Of a stretch of 64,000 bases of DNA, positions 9,289 through 18,663 are shown piece by piece. The notes beneath the pieces are model-generated. The model had not been told where the DNA came from. It saw nothing but the letters and a program-made list of their open reading frames with translations, and searched no databases. The position numbers and the translations under genes were made by a program. Source of the stretch: Pseudocolwellia sp049933045 (lineage in GTDB: Bacteria; Pseudomonadota; Gammaproteobacteria; Enterobacterales; Alteromonadaceae); the NCBI RefSeq assembly GCF_049933045.1, contig NZ_CP187926.1, positions 4,030,001 through 4,094,000 on the forward strand. Reading direction: 5' to 3'. Each line of letters begins with the position of its first letter. The stretch's first letter is position 1.

Positions 9289-9834
9289 CTAATCCTTGAA
9301 CTTGATAATAAGTTTGCAGCGATCTTTACCTGAATGCATACACTCAGGATGCGAAATGCTGATGTCTTCATCAAACTTTTTAGCTGCACCATAAATCAAA
9401 CCAATACTGGTATGACAAAGCTTACGCTTAGAGCTGTAATACATAATCAAATCAGTACCTTCTCCATCTTCGTATTCAAATTTAGGTAAATAAGCGTTAG
9501 GGTGAACACGTTTTACTTCTACATGAATAACACTGTCTATTTGTAGTAAAAATTCTCGTAACGAATCGATATTAGAAATATCTGTAGGACAACCCTCGTA
9601 AAGAGATGTAAACAAATATTGACCAAAAGCTTGTATAAGTTGTTCCGGCTCTATACCTGTTTTTTCTGATAGCGCGACTACCATGTTTATTAATTCACTG
9701 TCTTCGTATTGTTCACCACTGGTATAAATACCTTGGGAAGCGGGTTCTGTTCTTTCCAACAGTTCATTCCATTGTTCCATACCCATTTTATCGATAATCA
9801 TGTCTGAAAAAGCTGTAAAAATTGAACCTTGCAT
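9289..9834 (-). CDS. hnoX: H-NOX heme nitric-oxide sensor protein
   Basis: This 181-residue stand-alone H-NOX has all the family hallmarks. The proximal heme ligand is His104 in SVIHVEVKR, with Pro117 in YLPKF. The propionate-binding YxSxR motif is Tyr133-Ser135-Arg137. Cys140 and the HPECMHSGKDRC segment match the conserved C-terminal zinc site. The ferrous heme binds NO at nanomolar levels and switches the partner kinase. A strong TAGGAG ribosome site lies 8 nt before the ATG. It is third in a four-gene operon with 10-nt and 3-nt gaps to its neighbours. Confidence 0.95.
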   Translation of the reverse strand: MQGSIFTAFSDMIIDKMGMEQWNELLERTEPASQGIYTSGEQYEDSELINMVVALSEKTGIEPEQLIQAFGQYLFTSLYEGCPTDISNIDSLREFLLQIDSVIHVEVKRVHPNAYLPKFEYEDGEGTDLIMYYSSKRKLCHTSIGLIYGAAKKFDEDISISHPECMHSGKDRCKLIIKFKD

Positions 9835-9844
9835 CGTAAGTCTC

Positions 9845-11170
9845 CTAGGCGATAAATAGCGTTACTTTAGTATTGTGTGTTCTTTCATATTCTTTTAACT
9901 TATCTATCATGATAGAGTTAATTTCTTGACCAGCTTTTAGCATGACATTGCCATTTTGTAAGATTAAATCTTCTAATAATTTGTCACCTGGTTTTAAGGC
10001 TTCAACACCAATACTGAACTCCATTTCACTGTCATCAGATTCACGGTTACCGAGTAAATCAATAAATGTATTTAAAATGTTACGGTCATACCAAATGCCA
10101 GCACGTTCTTTCATCCAAGCATATGCATTTGTGATCGACATTCTTTTTTCGTTAGTTTTGCCGGCAATTAAAAAATCAAAATCTTTAACAATTCTTATAA
10201 TGCGTGCACCAACAGGTATATCATCTCCTGAAAGATGTTTAGGTAAACCTGTTCCATCAATATTTTCGTTTTGATGCAGTATGTTATCGGTTAATGGAGC
10301 AAAGCGTTTTACCTTACCTACAATTTCAGCGCCAATCATAGGGTGAGTAACTAGTAAATCGTCGAGTTTACCTGAGCCTAATGTACTTTCTTGTAGTAAG
10401 TCATCAGAAAGACCGACTGTGCCTATCTCATGTAACAGAGCGCAGAGGTAAATACGTCGACAGTTTATATCATCTAATCCAAGGCTTTTTGCTACGGTTT
10501 TACATTGAATTGCAATACGTTTTGAATGACCTGCACTGAAGCCAGTACGATATTCAATCGTGGCAGACATCATATCTAAAACATCAAAAAATAATTCTTT
10601 TTGAGTTTGCAGCGTATTTTTTAGCTTCTTTGTGCTGGCTTGCAAGGCTTTAGTTCTTTGGGCTACCTTTAATTCTAAAGATTGATTAAATATCTCAAGT
10701 TCTTTGTTTGCTTTTGCTACTTCTTCATTCAGTCTTTTAGCTTCTTTTTTGAGAAGGTAATGTTCTGAGGCTTTTTCTAGCGTTAGCTTTAAGTCTTGAT
10801 TGTTCCAGGGTTTGCTAATGTAAGTGTAAACGCCGCCATCATTGATGGCTTTTACCGTTGAATCCATGTCGCTATAGCCAGTGAGTAATAAACGGATAGC
10901 ATTAGGGATTATATCTCTGGCATGAGCTAAAAATTCCGCACCATCCATTTTAGGCATTCGCATGTCAGACATAATAATATCAACATGGTTTTCGTTTAGG
11001 TAAGCAATAGCTTCACAACCTTTACTGAAGGTTATAATTTCGTAGTTGTTACGTAATAATCTTTTTAGCGCGTTGATTATATCTTCTTCATCATCAAGCA
11101 GTAATAGCTTTAATGACGAGTTTTCAGGGAGTGTTTCTTTTTGTTGTTTATCGATCATGGCTTCAGTCAT
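9845..11170 (-). CDS. hnoD: Response regulator with degenerate HD-GYP domain (HnoD-like)
   Basis: The receiver domain has its phospho-acceptor at Asp70 (IIMSDMRMP) and the KP switch at about 121-122. A coiled coil (about 140-195) leads to an HD-GYP domain. That domain is damaged at key sites: HD is replaced by His248-Glu249 in LLHEIGTVGL, and GYP is replaced by GTGLP near residues 308-311. Loss of the metal-binding aspartate predicts no c-di-GMP hydrolysis. In Shewanella, HnoD is also an inactive HD-GYP protein that restrains the EAL protein HnoB. The ATG at 11170 is chosen; a GTG one codon earlier is possible. Spacing is 16 nt from the preceding gene. Confidence 0.85.
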   Translation of the reverse strand: MTEAMIDKQQKETLPENSSLKLLLLDDEEDIINALKRLLRNNYEIITFSKGCEAIAYLNENHVDIIMSDMRMPKMDGAEFLAHARDIIPNAIRLLLTGYSDMDSTVKAINDGGVYTYISKPWNNQDLKLTLEKASEHYLLKKEAKRLNEEVAKANKELEIFNQSLELKVAQRTKALQASTKKLKNTLQTQKELFFDVLDMMSATIEYRTGFSAGHSKRIAIQCKTVAKSLGLDDINCRRIYLCALLHEIGTVGLSDDLLQESTLGSGKLDDLLVTHPMIGAEIVGKVKRFAPLTDNILHQNENIDGTGLPKHLSGDDIPVGARIIRIVKDFDFLIAGKTNEKRMSITNAYAWMKERAGIWYDRNILNTFIDLLGNRESDDSEMEFSIGVEALKPGDKLLEDLILQNGNVMLKAGQEINSIMIDKLKEYERTHNTKVTLFIA

Positions 11171-11186
11171 CACTTCTCACTGAATG

Positions 11187-12827
11187 TTAATCTTTTTTAC
11201 TAAATAGCAAGGCAAAACCGGTAAAGTCATTACAATTTATCGCTTTGCTAAACCAATAACCTTGTAACCTATTACATCCCATTTGAGTGAGTGCAGTGGC
11301 TTGGTGTTCTTCTTCAACAAATTCAGCCACAATTTCGAGGGATAAGGTGGTAGCTGTTGCGATAATATTATTCAATGCTGTGGCTTTTTCTAAGCTTGTA
11401 TTCATACCTTTAATGAAGCACCCATCTATTTTTACAACATCGATAGGTAATTCGCATAAATATTCGTAAGAAGCGTAGCCAGTACCAAAATCGTCGATAG
11501 CTATCTTTATGCCTAAACTTCGTAATGTAATCAGTTGTTCGCGAGTTTCTTGAAAGCTTTTAACAACACTTGTTTCTGTTATTTCTAGCTCTAAAGATGA
11601 AGCAGTGATCTGATATAGCGCTAGCTTCTCAATAATAATTTGTGTCAACTTAGGATTGCCTAATTGGCTGGCAAACAAGTTAATACTCATGGTTATATCT
11701 TTAAATAATGCTGGTTCAGCCGACATATAACTAAAGGCTTGATCTAAAATCATAGCTAACAAATCATCAGCTAAATTATAGCGTTCTATATATGGTAAGA
11801 ATTTGTCAGGTGTTAAGAATCCAAGCTCAGGATGGATCCAGCGTATCAATGCTTCACAACCGGTGACTTTATTAACACTAAGGTCAATTTGTGGCTGATA
11901 ATGTAAGCTTAACTCGTTGTTCTTTATCGCACTTTGCAATTCACTAATAAGCTTGGCATTGTTAAACCATTTATCTTCTTGCTGAGGAGGACAAAAGACT
12001 ATTTCTTGTTTATCGTCTACTAAGGTATGCATGTACTTAATATTACGTTCAAGGTTTGCTGTTAGATCAGTTTTCCAATCATTTATTGATGTAATACCAA
12101 CGAAACCAGAAATTTCAATTTCTTTCTCATCTATACCTATGGGAGTTGAAATAACTCGCAATAATGCATTGGCGTCTTTACTTAAACTGCCTTCATTTTG
12201 AAAGACGATAGCGAAAATATCACTTTCTACCCGTGTCATTATATGTTCTGGAAACATCATACTTAAGCGTCTAGCGATAACTTTGAGTACTTTGTTGCCT
12301 GCTTTATAGCTATAGGTTTCATTGACGGCAGAAAAATTTTGAAGATTCAGCAAAGCCACACAAGCTCCGTTAAATTCATTCAAACCTAAATGTTTAATTT
12401 GTTCTTTAAACATTTTTAATGTGGGAATTAACGTTAATGTATCGTGATTACGCTTGGACTCATGTTCTTTGATAGTATCTTGCATGAATGATCGTAACTG
12501 ATCATTTTTCCAAGGTTTACATAGAAATTTACTGATAGAACCATCATTTAACGCTTTTGAAAAACCTTCCATATCGGCTTGCCCAGATAGCATGACATTT
12601 AAAATGTCAGGATAAAGGCTATGTACCTGAGTTAAGAACTCACTGCCGTTTACCTCAGGCATACGATAATCAGAGATCACTACATCAATTTGATTGTTTT
12701 CTAAAATAATCAAAGCTTCTGCAGCGGATTGGGCTTCATGTACGGTAGAAAAGTCGTGTCTTAAAACTCGTTTTAATGCTTTGGTTACAGATTTTTCGTC
12801 ATCAACTAAAAGAATTTCATAATGCAT
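11187..12827 (-). CDS. hnoB: Response regulator REC-GGDEF*-EAL, c-di-GMP phosphodiesterase (HnoB-like)
   Basis: The 546-residue protein starts with a receiver (Asp53 in VISDYRMP, KP at 104-105). A GGDEF-like domain follows, in which the signature has become ESDIF, so it cannot make c-di-GMP and may bind GTP instead. The C-terminal EAL domain is intact: EALIRW, SINLF, EITET, DDFGTG, VVKIDG and AEFVEEE are all present. It is therefore predicted to hydrolyse c-di-GMP under control of phosphorylation. It is the first gene of the operon, with AGGA 7 nt before the ATG. Shewanella HnoB is described as REC-EAL, so the extra GGDEF-like module is a difference. Confidence 0.87.
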   Translation of the reverse strand: MHYEILLVDDEKSVTKALKRVLRHDFSTVHEAQSAAEALIILENNQIDVVISDYRMPEVNGSEFLTQVHSLYPDILNVMLSGQADMEGFSKALNDGSISKFLCKPWKNDQLRSFMQDTIKEHESKRNHDTLTLIPTLKMFKEQIKHLGLNEFNGACVALLNLQNFSAVNETYSYKAGNKVLKVIARRLSMMFPEHIMTRVESDIFAIVFQNEGSLSKDANALLRVISTPIGIDEKEIEISGFVGITSINDWKTDLTANLERNIKYMHTLVDDKQEIVFCPPQQEDKWFNNAKLISELQSAIKNNELSLHYQPQIDLSVNKVTGCEALIRWIHPELGFLTPDKFLPYIERYNLADDLLAMILDQAFSYMSAEPALFKDITMSINLFASQLGNPKLTQIIIEKLALYQITASSLELEITETSVVKSFQETREQLITLRSLGIKIAIDDFGTGYASYEYLCELPIDVVKIDGCFIKGMNTSLEKATALNNIIATATTLSLEIVAEFVEEEHQATALTQMGCNRLQGYWFSKAINCNDFTGFALLFSKKD

Positions 12828-13002
12828 ATTTGTTCCTGTAAGTAACTTAATTGTAGAACAAAAAAATAATATTCAACAAGGTCATATTAACTGTAGTCGA
12901 AGTTAAATATTATGCCATTAAGCGAGAAAAATATTTTATTATGAAAGGAAAAGGTAGGAACTTTTATATTTTAAACGTTGTTTTTATATGTGAGCATTAA
13001 AC

Positions 13003-13026
13003 CAGCAGGATGTTTAAATTCTGCTG
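13003..13026 (-). terminator. Possible terminator hairpin of the efflux operon
   Basis: An 8-bp stem CAGCAGGA/TTCTGCTG (one G-T pair) with an 8-nt loop lies about 35 nt after the stop of the oxidoreductase gene. The following T tract is short, so termination is uncertain. Confidence 0.35.
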
Positions 13027-13061
13027 ATTATATTTGATTAGTTTGATCAGGTAGGAAGAGT

Positions 13062-14090
13062 TTAGATTATTTCTACGATCTGTTTACCAGTAAAACCACC
13101 ATCGAGTTGGTGATGTAAGGCTTGAGTGATCGCTTCAGCATTGAAACTCACGTGTGCTATTTTGGGTACGGTTATGTCACCATTATCTATACTTTCAAGC
13201 AACTGATTATTCATAAAGCTCATACGTTGTTGCGCACATAAACTGTTAGCTAGCCAAGCTCCGCCTAAGGATACAATACTAATGTTTGGTGCTTTTCGGA
13301 ACATTAATTCAGGTGTTAAAATAGGTAATGATTTCAAACAAGCAATACGACCACAAAAACGCATCAGTTCAATATTTCTTAGGGTTGAGTCGCCACCTAT
13401 TGTATCTATAACGGCATCAAACCCTTGAGGACCAAGCGCTGTTGTAATTTTCTCACATAATTTTTTATCTTTATAATCAAAAACTGCATCTGCGCCTAAC
13501 TTCTTCACAAGTTTATGGTTATGTTTAGAAGCCATCGTAAAAACGTCTGCACCACGTTGTTTTGCTAATTGAATAGCAAATTGACCCACAGCACCTGCAC
13601 CTGCATCAATGAAAACACTATCACCTTCATTAATTTGTATTTTTTCTACGGCAATTAAAGCAGATAAACCTGAGCAAGGAACAGCAGCAACGGTCTCAGA
13701 TGGAAGGTTTTCAGGTATTAGTGCAACCGCAAAATTAGGTACTTTGGCATATTCACTTAATACGCCTTGTTCCGCTAGGCTTGAATGCCACATAATGCGA
13801 TCGCCAACGCTAGGAAATTGCCCTTTATTAGCTTGTACTACAGTGCCTACAGCATCTAACCCTAAAATATGCGGGTATTGCCATTTACAGAAACCTGTTT
13901 TAGCAAATTGCGCATCTAAAGGGTTAAGACCAACAAATTCAACTTTGACTAGTATTTCGTTGTCATCACATTGAGGAAGCGGTAATTCTACTTCTTGTAA
14001 TGCGAATGTTTCGCTTGGACTTTCTAATACAATGGCTTTCATTGTTTCAGGTAAATCACAAAGTTGTAATGTTTCGTTAGAAGAGTTCAT
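13062..14090 (-). CDS. MDR-family NAD(P)H:quinone oxidoreductase / zinc-independent alcohol dehydrogenase-like
   Basis: This 342-residue protein has the two-domain medium-chain dehydrogenase/reductase layout: a GroES-like N-terminus and a Rossmann domain with the nucleotide motif AGAGAVG near residue 165. The catalytic and structural zinc cysteines of true alcohol dehydrogenases are not seen, so a quinone oxidoreductase or enone reductase is more likely. It begins 3 nt after the end of the outer-membrane efflux gene, so it is the last gene of the efflux operon. It may detoxify the same compound that the pump exports; that is inference. Confidence 0.85.
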   Translation of the reverse strand: MNSSNETLQLCDLPETMKAIVLESPSETFALQEVELPLPQCDDNEILVKVEFVGLNPLDAQFAKTGFCKWQYPHILGLDAVGTVVQANKGQFPSVGDRIMWHSSLAEQGVLSEYAKVPNFAVALIPENLPSETVAAVPCSGLSALIAVEKIQINEGDSVFIDAGAGAVGQFAIQLAKQRGADVFTMASKHNHKLVKKLGADAVFDYKDKKLCEKITTALGPQGFDAVIDTIGGDSTLRNIELMRFCGRIACLKSLPILTPELMFRKAPNISIVSLGGAWLANSLCAQQRMSFMNNQLLESIDNGDITVPKIAHVSFNAEAITQALHHQLDGGFTGKQIVEII

Positions 14091-14093
14091 ATT

Positions 14094-15506
14094 CTACTGC
14101 TCGTTGGTTGCTAGCTTCTGACTCCAGCTACCATTAAATGCTTGGTATGTAGATACTTTCGCAATTAAAGATGAGATAGCTGAGTCGATATTGTTTTTTT
14201 CTGCAACTAAAACATCCTGTCTTGCATCTAATAATTCTAAATAAGGTATTTGACCTTCTTGGTACATAACCTCTGCTTGTAAAAATGCGTAATTCGCATA
14301 TTTATAGCGTGCTTTAGCAAACTTCTGCATATCTGACTGCTTAACTAAAAACTGTAAAGAAAGCTCACTTTCATTAATCGCTTCAAGAACAACTTGCTGA
14401 TATTCACTATAAGCGGCTTCACTTAAAAACGATTGCGCATCTCTTTGTGCTAATAAAGCTGGGTAACTCAATAAATTCCACTCAATTTGTGGATACACTT
14501 GCCATTGCTGCTGTGTATCTACCAAACGTGTATTGTCTAAGCCTAACACACCTGCAAAACCACTTAAGCTAATATTTGGTAGCAAAGCTTTGCTTGCAGA
14601 AACACTTAACGAATAAGCTTGGCTAAAGTTTAATAACGCTTGATTGATATCAGGGCGCAACGCGATAGCGTTATTTGCATCAGCAATCGCTACTTCAATT
14701 GGCGTATCGAATAAACCTTGAGTTTCACTAAGAGAAATTTCTTTCGTTAATTTACCCGTTAATAAAGCAATGGCAGCTAAGTTGCTGTATTGCGCATAAA
14801 TAATGTCAGGCAATAAAGCTTGTTGCTGGCTTAACTGAGCTTTGGTTCGATTAAGATCAAGCTCACTTGCTACACCTTCTTCAACACGAGCTTCAAGTAC
14901 ATCAATACTTTGTTTTAACGCGGTAATTTGCTTAGAAATAATCTGCTGGTTCTGAATATTTCCTTGATAGTTTATATAGCCTTTAACCACGCCAGAAACT
15001 ATTTCTATCTTCAACAACCTTAGTTGTTCAGCTTGGCTCATTGCTGAAGCGTTAGCTGCATCAACTAATGCTGTCACGCGACCAAATAAATCAAGCTGCC
15101 AATCTAAACCTAAAGTACCACTAGATTCTCGCGTAATCACACTATCTACGCCACTACGAGTCGCTGAAATAGTGAAGCCACCTTGCGGTAAGTATTCTGC
15201 TTTTTGAGCGCCTAATCGAGCTAGAGCGCCTTTCAACTCTAACTGACTCGTTTTTAAGTCGTGGTTTGTTGTTAATGCATTTTGTACTAATTCATTAAGC
15301 TCAGCAGAATTGAACTGGCGCCACCAATTCAATTCACTCGCACTCGCTAAGTTAAAAGCAATATCAGCACGTTCAATAAAGCTTTCTACAAGTTGGTGCT
15401 GCTTAGCTTCATCAACTTTACTTGCACAACCTGCAAGTAAAATTGAAATGAAAAGTAAGTGACTAACAGCAAACTTACTTTTAATTGAGGTGATTAAACT
15501 AAACAT
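14094..15506 (-). CDS. RND efflux outer-membrane lipoprotein (NodT/OprM-like)
   Basis: The 470-residue product carries a lipobox (LLAGC, Cys near residue 27) and the two TolC-like repeats of the outer-membrane efflux factor family, rich in long helices and coiled coil. It should form the trimeric outer-membrane channel for the pump encoded just upstream. Its start overlaps the end of the RND gene by 8 bp, so translation is probably coupled. The next gene, the oxidoreductase, follows after 3 nt. Confidence 0.92.
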   Translation of the reverse strand: MFSLITSIKSKFAVSHLLFISILLAGCASKVDEAKQHQLVESFIERADIAFNLASASELNWWRQFNSAELNELVQNALTTNHDLKTSQLELKGALARLGAQKAEYLPQGGFTISATRSGVDSVITRESSGTLGLDWQLDLFGRVTALVDAANASAMSQAEQLRLLKIEIVSGVVKGYINYQGNIQNQQIISKQITALKQSIDVLEARVEEGVASELDLNRTKAQLSQQQALLPDIIYAQYSNLAAIALLTGKLTKEISLSETQGLFDTPIEVAIADANNAIALRPDINQALLNFSQAYSLSVSASKALLPNISLSGFAGVLGLDNTRLVDTQQQWQVYPQIEWNLLSYPALLAQRDAQSFLSEAAYSEYQQVVLEAINESELSLQFLVKQSDMQKFAKARYKYANYAFLQAEVMYQEGQIPYLELLDARQDVLVAEKNNIDSAISSLIAKVSTYQAFNGSWSQKLATNEQ

Positions 15507-18500
15507 TTTCAGTTAACTCAGCTTTATCTTTTTTACTTTTACTCAGTAAAACATAAAATACTGGTGTAAATAATAAACCGAAAACTGTAACACCAATCAT
15601 GCCCGAGAATACCGCATTACCCATAGCATGGCGCATTTCAGAACCTGCACCTGTTGCTAAAACTAACGGTACAACACCCGCAGTAAAGGCAATAGACGTC
15701 ATTAAGATAGGACGTAAACGCATACGACAAGCTTCAATAATCGCATCAACATTCGATAAACCTTTGTCATGCTGATCTTTAGCAAACTCTACCATCAAGA
15801 TGGCATTCTTGGAGGCTAAGGCGACCAGTACAATTAAGGCTATTTGAGTAAATATGTTGTTGTCTGAACCAACTAACCAAACGCCTAGTAAAGCTGAGAA
15901 AATGGTCATTGGTACAATCAAAATAATCGCAAGTGGTAAACGTAAACTTTCATATTGTGCAGCAAGTACCATAAACACTAATAGTACAACCAACGGGAAT
16001 ACGTAAACCATTGTATTACCTGCTAATATTTGTTGGTAGGTAACATCCGTCCATTCGTAACTTATACCTTGTTCTAAGGTTTCAGCTAAAATACGTTCTA
16101 TAGCCGTTTGTGCTTGGCCTGAGCTGTAACCTGGAGCAGCACTACCATTAAGTTCTGCGCTTGGATAACCGTTATAATGCATGACACGATCAGGACCAAT
16201 TGTTGGAGTTACTGTTAATACTGAACCTAATGGAACCATATTGCCTTGGCGATTGCGCACTTTTAAATTCAATATTTGTGCTGGATCTTGTCGAAATTCA
16301 GTATCAGCTTGTGCATTTACCTGATAAGTACGGCCAAACATATTAAAGTCGTTAACATAGGCTGAACCTAAATAAACTTGTAAGGCATCAAATACTTCAT
16401 CTAAAGGTATACCTTGAATTAATGCTTGTTCGCGATCAATATCAATATCCATTTGTGGTACTTGAATACGGAAGCTTGAAAACATACGAGTTAATGCAGG
16501 GTCTGCATTTGCTTTTTTAATAACGTTTTGTAGGTTATTAAATAATACTTCAAAACCTTTGTTTTCTCGATCTTCTAGCTGTAATTTGAAGCCGCCTGTT
16601 GAACCTAAACCACGAACTGGTGGTGGTGGAAATACAGCAACAAATGCTTCATCAATTGCCATAAACTCTTTATTAAGCTTAGCGGCAATAGCTCCAGCTG
16701 ACTCACCAGGACCTTGTCTTTCTGAAAAGTCTTTTAAAGGAGTGAACATAACGGCACTGTTAGGTAAGTTGGCAAATCCATTTATTGATAAACCAGGAAA
16801 AGCTACTGTATGTGAAACACCCGGTATTTGATGGGCTATTTTCTCCATTTTTCTAACAACTGCTTCTGTACGATCTAAGCTGGCAGCATCAGGTAATTGA
16901 GCAATAGCAATAACTAATTGTTTGTCTTGCACGGGTATGAAGCCACTTGGTACTTGGTTAAATAATGTAACAGTACCGCCGAGCAAGGCTACGTAAACAA
17001 TACCTACAATTAATCCCATACGAAGCAGTTTTTTAACAAGCTTTTCGTAACCTTTGGCGCCACGTTCAAACACGCGATTGAAAGGTTCAAATAACCACTT
17101 TCCAAATAACTTGTTTAATATACGCGTTAATCTATCTGGTTTAGTATCGTGAGATTTTAATAAAATAGCCGCTAAAGCAGGCGATAATGTTAATGAGTTA
17201 AATGCTGAAATAAAGGTTGAAATAGTAATGGTTAAAGCAAACTGTTTATAAAATTGTCCTGATAAGCCTGAAATGAATGCTGTAGGAATAAATACAGCAC
17301 CAAGCACTAAAGCAATGGCAATAATAGGTCCGGTTACTTCAGTCATAGCAACACGTGTTGCTTCAAGTGGGCTTAAGCCTTTTTCAATATTTCGTTCAAC
17401 GTTTTCTACAACAACAATGGCATCATCTACAACAATACCGATGGCGAGTACCAGTCCGAATAAAGACAAGGTATTTATTGAAACCCCTAACCACTGCATA
17501 ACAGCAAATGTACCTACTAATGAAATAGGAACAGCTATGAGTGGAATAATAGAAGCACGCCATGTTTGTAAGAATAAAATTACAACAATAACTACAAGTA
17601 CAATCGCTTCAAGTAAGGTGGTTATTACTGCGTCAATAGAGCCACGAACAAATACGGTAGGGTCGTAAACAATGTCGTATTCAATACCAGCCGGGAAGTT
17701 TTTAGATAGTCGTTCCATGGTTTCGCGTACTTCCCCTGAAAGCTCTATAGCATTTGCTCCAGGTCGTTGAAATACAGGCATCGCTAATGCAGGTTGTCCA
17801 TCAAGTAAAGCACGTAGTGAGTAACTACTTTGTCCAAGCTCAACTCTTGCTACCTCTTTAAGGCGAGTTATCTGCCCTTGATCGCCAATTTTAATAATAA
17901 CGTCTTCAAATTCTTCAATGCTAGTTAAACGACCTTTTACATTTAATAAAATTTGGAATTGGTTATCATTGGCTGAAGGTTGTGCACCTAAGCTACCAGC
18001 AGCAACTTGTTGGTTTTGTTCACGTAATGAAGTCAATACATCTGTTGCAGTTAGAGAACGTGCAGATAGGGCATCTGGATTTAACCAAACACGCATTGCA
18101 TATTGGCTACCACCAAAAAGCCTAAAATCACCTACGCCAGATAAGCGGGTTATTTGGTCTTTAATGTATAAGTCAGCATAGTTAGCTAAATAGGCTGTGT
18201 CATGAGTATTTTCAGGAGAGAATAAATGAACAACCATTGTTAGATCTGGTGATGATTTTTCAGCTACTACACCTAATCTTTGCACTTCTTCAGGTAAACG
18301 CGGTAAAGCACTGTTTACACTATTTTGAACTTGGGTTTGCGCTCGGTCTAAATCTGTACCTAAAGCAAACGTTACCGTTAAAGATAAACGACCATCACCT
18401 GTTGCTTGAGAAGCCATATACAACATGTTCTCAAGACCATTAATCTCTTGCTCTAATGGTGTAGCAACGGTTTGTGCTATTACTGTAGGGTTAGCACCTG

Positions 18501-18654
18501 GGTAGTTAGCTGTAACAACAACTGTTGGAGGTACTACTTCTGGGTATTCACTTACCGGTAATTGAAATAATGAAATACCGCCGCCAATTAAAATAATAAG
18601 AGACAGCATCGCCGCAAAAATAGGGCGCTCTATAAAGAAATGTGAAAACTTCAT
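15499..18654 (-). CDS. RND multidrug efflux permease (AcrB/MexB-type, HAE-1)
   Basis: The length of 1051 residues is typical of hydrophobic/amphiphilic RND exporters. It begins MKFSHFFIERPIFA, as HAE-1 pumps do, with TM1 followed by a large periplasmic loop. The TM4 proton-relay pair is present in the segment GIVVDDAIVVVEN. The second half repeats the layout with a large loop and TM7-12, ending FTPVFYVLL. The trimer takes up drugs, dyes or solvents from the periplasm and inner membrane, using the proton gradient. It starts 9 nt after the membrane fusion gene and overlaps the channel gene by 8 bp. Confidence 0.95.
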   Translation of the reverse strand: MKFSHFFIERPIFAAMLSLIILIGGGISLFQLPVSEYPEVVPPTVVVTANYPGANPTVIAQTVATPLEQEINGLENMLYMASQATGDGRLSLTVTFALGTDLDRAQTQVQNSVNSALPRLPEEVQRLGVVAEKSSPDLTMVVHLFSPENTHDTAYLANYADLYIKDQITRLSGVGDFRLFGGSQYAMRVWLNPDALSARSLTATDVLTSLREQNQQVAAGSLGAQPSANDNQFQILLNVKGRLTSIEEFEDVIIKIGDQGQITRLKEVARVELGQSSYSLRALLDGQPALAMPVFQRPGANAIELSGEVRETMERLSKNFPAGIEYDIVYDPTVFVRGSIDAVITTLLEAIVLVVIVVILFLQTWRASIIPLIAVPISLVGTFAVMQWLGVSINTLSLFGLVLAIGIVVDDAIVVVENVERNIEKGLSPLEATRVAMTEVTGPIIAIALVLGAVFIPTAFISGLSGQFYKQFALTITISTFISAFNSLTLSPALAAILLKSHDTKPDRLTRILNKLFGKWLFEPFNRVFERGAKGYEKLVKKLLRMGLIVGIVYVALLGGTVTLFNQVPSGFIPVQDKQLVIAIAQLPDAASLDRTEAVVRKMEKIAHQIPGVSHTVAFPGLSINGFANLPNSAVMFTPLKDFSERQGPGESAGAIAAKLNKEFMAIDEAFVAVFPPPPVRGLGSTGGFKLQLEDRENKGFEVLFNNLQNVIKKANADPALTRMFSSFRIQVPQMDIDIDREQALIQGIPLDEVFDALQVYLGSAYVNDFNMFGRTYQVNAQADTEFRQDPAQILNLKVRNRQGNMVPLGSVLTVTPTIGPDRVMHYNGYPSAELNGSAAPGYSSGQAQTAIERILAETLEQGISYEWTDVTYQQILAGNTMVYVFPLVVLLVFMVLAAQYESLRLPLAIILIVPMTIFSALLGVWLVGSDNNIFTQIALIVLVALASKNAILMVEFAKDQHDKGLSNVDAIIEACRMRLRPILMTSIAFTAGVVPLVLATGAGSEMRHAMGNAVFSGMIGVTVFGLLFTPVFYVLLSKSKKDKAELTENV

Positions 18655-18663
18655 TCTTAAACC

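Noticed and set aside
8317..12827. Separate unrelated two-component genes rather than one operon
   Set aside because: Gaps of 16, 10 and 3 nt, the same strand, and the known H-NOX gene set make one operon far more likely.
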